Assembly: GCF_003315415.1 (NCBI RefSeq)
Contig: NZ_QNSB01000001.1
Coordinates: 372,001 to 436,000 of the forward strand
DNA: 64,000 bases
Reading direction: 5' to 3'
Source of the DNA: Brevibacterium sanguinis
Lineage (GTDB): Bacteria; Actinomycetota; Actinomycetes; Actinomycetales; Brevibacteriaceae
Positions 62,212 through 64,000 of the stretch are shown here, one piece after another. Made by a program: the position numbers and the translations under genes. Position 1 is the stretch's first letter. Each line of letters opens with the position of its first letter. Below the pieces are notes generated by a model. That model had not been told where the DNA came from. It was given only the letters and a program-made list of their open reading frames with translations, and searched no databases.

Positions 62212-63046
62212 CCTCCACTACTTCTCCAAGCCCACGGAGACCTCGCCCGGAACCTTCAATCCGGTGTTCGAGATCCTCGACCATCCGGTGGCGACGGGAG
62301 ACGCCGATGCCGTCGTCATCACCGGACCCGCCCCCGAGAAGCCCGTGCTCGACGGCCGCGAGGTCTCCGACCCGCGCCTCGTCAGGGCGCTGTCGACACC
62401 GGTGGAGATCACCCGCGCCGAGGCGCTCGACCGCAGCGCGAAGCTCGGCGGGGTCCTGCGCGCCCTCGGCATCGCCGCCGACGCCGCGGACGACACCAGT
62501 GACGACGGCCCGAGCTCCGAGGATTCAGTTCGCACGCAGGACCCGGCCGAGGAGCACGCCACCGGCGACGCCCGGCTGCTCATCGACGAGGGCGTGTCGC
62601 CCATCGCGCGGGCGCTGAGCGTCCTCGCCGCCGTCCGGGTCGGACTGCTCGTCGACGTGCGCTCGCCGCACACTCGCGGCACCGGCACCGATGCCGTCGT
62701 CACCACGCCGGCCGGCCCCGCCGCCGCGGAAGTCGTGTCCGAAGCGGGACTGATCGACGCCGAACCCCTCGAGGCGGGTCCCATCGTGCTCATCCACCCG
62801 ATCGACGCGGCACCGGTCGACCCGGGACGCGCCTCGGTGAAGGTCGTGCGGTCGCGCTTCGAAGGCGTCGGGATCACCATCGCGGGGGAGACGGCGAACC
62901 TCGATCAGGCGATGCGCGACTCCCGGGTCGAATCCGCCCAGGTCAGACCCCTCTCGCCGGAGACGCCGGTCATCCTCGACGACTCCGGAGCCGTCGACGC
63001 CCGCTCGAGTCTCGACTGGCTGCGCCGCGAGATCCTCACTGACTGA
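62204..63046 (+). CDS. Protein of unknown function, N-terminal acyl-CoA-synthetase-like
   Basis: A 280-residue protein I do not recognise as a family. Residues 18-30 (FNPVFEILDHPVA) and 60-90 (PVEITRAEALDRSAKLGGVLRALGI, split) resemble the start of ANL acyl-CoA synthetases, where YAELLDEVNRFAxALRALG and then ARIGAVHSVVF follow; here IARALSVLAAVRVGLLVDV near 140 fills the second place. The AMP-binding P-loop, the GRD-type motifs and the C-terminal Lys domain are all missing, so it is not an active synthetase. An acidic insert (DDTSDDGPSSEDS) interrupts it near 98-110. The TTG start overlaps the DivIVA-like gene, so the two are probably coupled. Confidence 0.7.
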   Translation: MTDLHYFSKPTETSPGTFNPVFEILDHPVATGDADAVVITGPAPEKPVLDGREVSDPRLVRALSTPVEITRAEALDRSAKLGGVLRALGIAADAADDTSDDGPSSEDSVRTQDPAEEHATGDARLLIDEGVSPIARALSVLAAVRVGLLVDVRSPHTRGTGTDAVVTTPAGPAAAEVVSEAGLIDAEPLEAGPIVLIHPIDAAPVDPGRASVKVVRSRFEGVGITIAGETANLDQAMRDSRVESAQVRPLSPETPVILDDSGAVDARSSLDWLRREILTD

Positions 63047-63077
63047 CCGAGGTCCCCACCGATCGACCGGGACCGGC

Positions 63078-63123
63078 GTCCGTCGGTGGGGCGTGGCGTC
63101 GCCGCCTCGCCCCACCGACGGAC
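63078..63123. terminator. Bidirectional hairpin terminator between convergent genes
   Basis: GTCCGTCGGTGGGGCG and its exact complement form a 16-bp stem with a 14-base loop, between the plus-strand unknown gene and the minus-strand dehydrogenase gene. Confidence 0.85.
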
Positions 63124-63142
63124 GACGTGGGGAACCGGACGC

Positions 63143-64000
63143 TCAGTTCGCGAACGCGTTGATGCCTGTCAGCGCCCGGCCGAGGGTGAGCTGGTGGACC
63201 TCATGGGTGCCCTCATAGGTGAGCACCGTCTCGAGGTTGACCGCGTGCCGCAGCGGCGGGTACTCGCTGGTGATCCCCGACCCGCCGAACAGCGCCCGCA
63301 GGTCGCGGCAGACGTTCATCGCGGTGTCGACATTGACCATCTTGCCCAGGCTGATCTGCTCGGGACGCACGCCGGCAGGGGAGTCCTTGAGCCTGCCCAG
63401 ATGCGCCGCGAGCAGCGTGATCTGCGAGTACTGGCCGAACGCCTTGGCCAGCTTCTGCTGAGTGATCTGGAACGACGAGATCGGACGCTGGAACTGGATC
63501 CGGGTGCCCGTGTACTCGAGCGCCGAGAGCAGAGCATCGCGTGCGGCACCGGTGACGCCGAAGACGATCCCGAACCGGGCCTCCGACAGGCAGCTGAGCG
63601 GACCCTTGAGCCCCTTCGCCTTCGGCAGCATCGCGTCCTCGGGCAGCCGGACGTCGTCGAGGACGATCTCGCCGGTGATCGAGGCGCGCAGGGAGATCTT
63701 GCGCCGGACCTCCGGGGTCTGCACGCCCTCGGCGTCGCTGGGGACGACGAACCCGCGGATGACCGGCCGGCCCTTGTCGTCGTGCTCCTCGGTCTTCGCC
63801 CACACGACCATGACATCGGAGACCGGTGAGTTCGTGATCCACATCTTCGCACCGTTGAGGATCCAGTCGCTGCCGTCGCGGCGGGCGGTGGTTGTCATCC
63901 CCGAGGGATCGGAGCCGACATCGGGTTCGGTGAGTCCGAAGCAGCCGATCGCCTTGCCGGAGGCCATGCGCGGCAGCCATTCCTCCTTCTGCGCCTCGGA
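63143..64000 (-). CDS. gcdH: Acyl-CoA dehydrogenase, glutaryl-CoA-dehydrogenase-like (partial, N-terminus beyond window)
   Basis: The C-terminal 285 residues of a flavin-dependent acyl-CoA dehydrogenase. CFGLTEPDVGSDPSGMTTTA is the substrate/FAD segment, GAKMWITNSPVSDV follows, and the C-terminal TYEGTHEVHQLTLGRALTG carries the catalytic Glu. The TYEGTHEVHQL form and the ITSEYPPLRHAVNLETVLT segment fit glutaryl-CoA dehydrogenases (lysine and tryptophan breakdown) better than general acyl-CoA dehydrogenases. The start is right of the window. No partner genes are visible. Confidence 0.88.
   Translation of the reverse strand, partial: SEAQKEEWLPRMASGKAIGCFGLTEPDVGSDPSGMTTTARRDGSDWILNGAKMWITNSPVSDVMVVWAKTEEHDDKGRPVIRGFVVPSDAEGVQTPEVRRKISLRASITGEIVLDDVRLPEDAMLPKAKGLKGPLSCLSEARFGIVFGVTGAARDALLSALEYTGTRIQFQRPISSFQITQQKLAKAFGQYSQITLLAAHLGRLKDSPAGVRPEQISLGKMVNVDTAMNVCRDLRALFGGSGITSEYPPLRHAVNLETVLTYEGTHEVHQLTLGRALTGINAFAN

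Noticed and set aside
1-64000. CRISPR arrays, insertion sequences, riboswitches such as TPP or T-box
   Set aside because: No regularly spaced repeats, transposase motifs or recognisable riboswitch cores were seen on either strand by reading; no covariance search could be run.

Overview
The window is high-GC actinobacterial chromosome. The gene order (gltX, ndgR/leuCD, thiL-DAK2-recG-rsmD-coaD-DUF177-rpmF-rnc-mutM, smc-ftsY-amt-ffh-rpsP-khpA-rimM-trmD-rplS-lepB-rnhB-DUF2469-yraN-comM-dprA-xerC, M23 peptidase, rpsB-tsf-pyrH-frr-cdsA-rlmN) is the conserved actinobacterial core layout. The Cys-free L32, a BetP-like BCCT carrier and an Ehu-type ectoine transporter fit a salt-tolerant member of the Micrococcales, probably Brevibacterium or a close relative (inferred from memory of sequence style; not searched). 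I see no IS element, prophage, integron or CRISPR array. Almost all sequence is ordinary chromosome with short gaps.

Layout. 1-6 kb: truncated HrpB-type helicase and a DUF1801 protein on the minus strand, then FAH-family hydrolase, gltX and an S33 peptidase on the plus strand. 6.2-6.45 kb: tRNA-Gln(CTG) and tRNA-Glu(CTC), a terminator and a striking long hairpin. 6.6-10.6 kb: DUF4282 protein, IclR regulator divergent from leuCD. 10.7-14.4 kb: murA-plsC-gpsA-PEBP, then ddl. 15.5-21.6 kb: DUF3515 lipoprotein divergent from thiL-DAK2-recG-rsmD. 21.6-24.7 kb: ehuBCDA on the minus strand, interrupting the usual rsmD-coaD neighbourhood. 24.8-29.7 kb: coaD, MFS, DUF177-rpmF-rnc-mutM, a DinB-like enzyme. 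29.8-34.3 kb (minus): BCCT transporter, tRNA-Asn, TetR-ABC exporter operon. 34.4-53 kb (plus): smc through xerC. 53-54.8 kb (minus): NAD(P)-binding protein and a two-domain peptidoglycan peptidase. 55.6-63 kb (plus): rpsB through a DivIVA-like protein and an unknown gene. 63.1-64 kb: truncated glutaryl-CoA-dehydrogenase-like gene on the minus strand.

Together the genes cover translation (GltX with its tRNAs, ribosomal proteins, RimM, TrmD, RlmN, EF-Ts, RRF), protein export (FtsY, Ffh, two signal peptidases), envelope synthesis (MurA, Ddl, PlsC, GpsA, CdsA), chromosome maintenance (SMC, XerC, RecG, MutM, RNase HII, DprA, ComM) and compatible-solute uptake. No wholly new multi-gene system is evident. 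The features most worth a second look are: a recurrent -10-like hexamer 6-7 bases before start codons, implying many leaderless mRNAs; a 26-bp-stem hairpin beside the tRNAs; a 12-bp-arm palindrome at the tetR/ABC junction; amt without glnK/glnD; an M23-VanY fusion; low-complexity inserts in many core enzymes; and an unknown gene resembling a decayed N-terminal part of an acyl-CoA synthetase.
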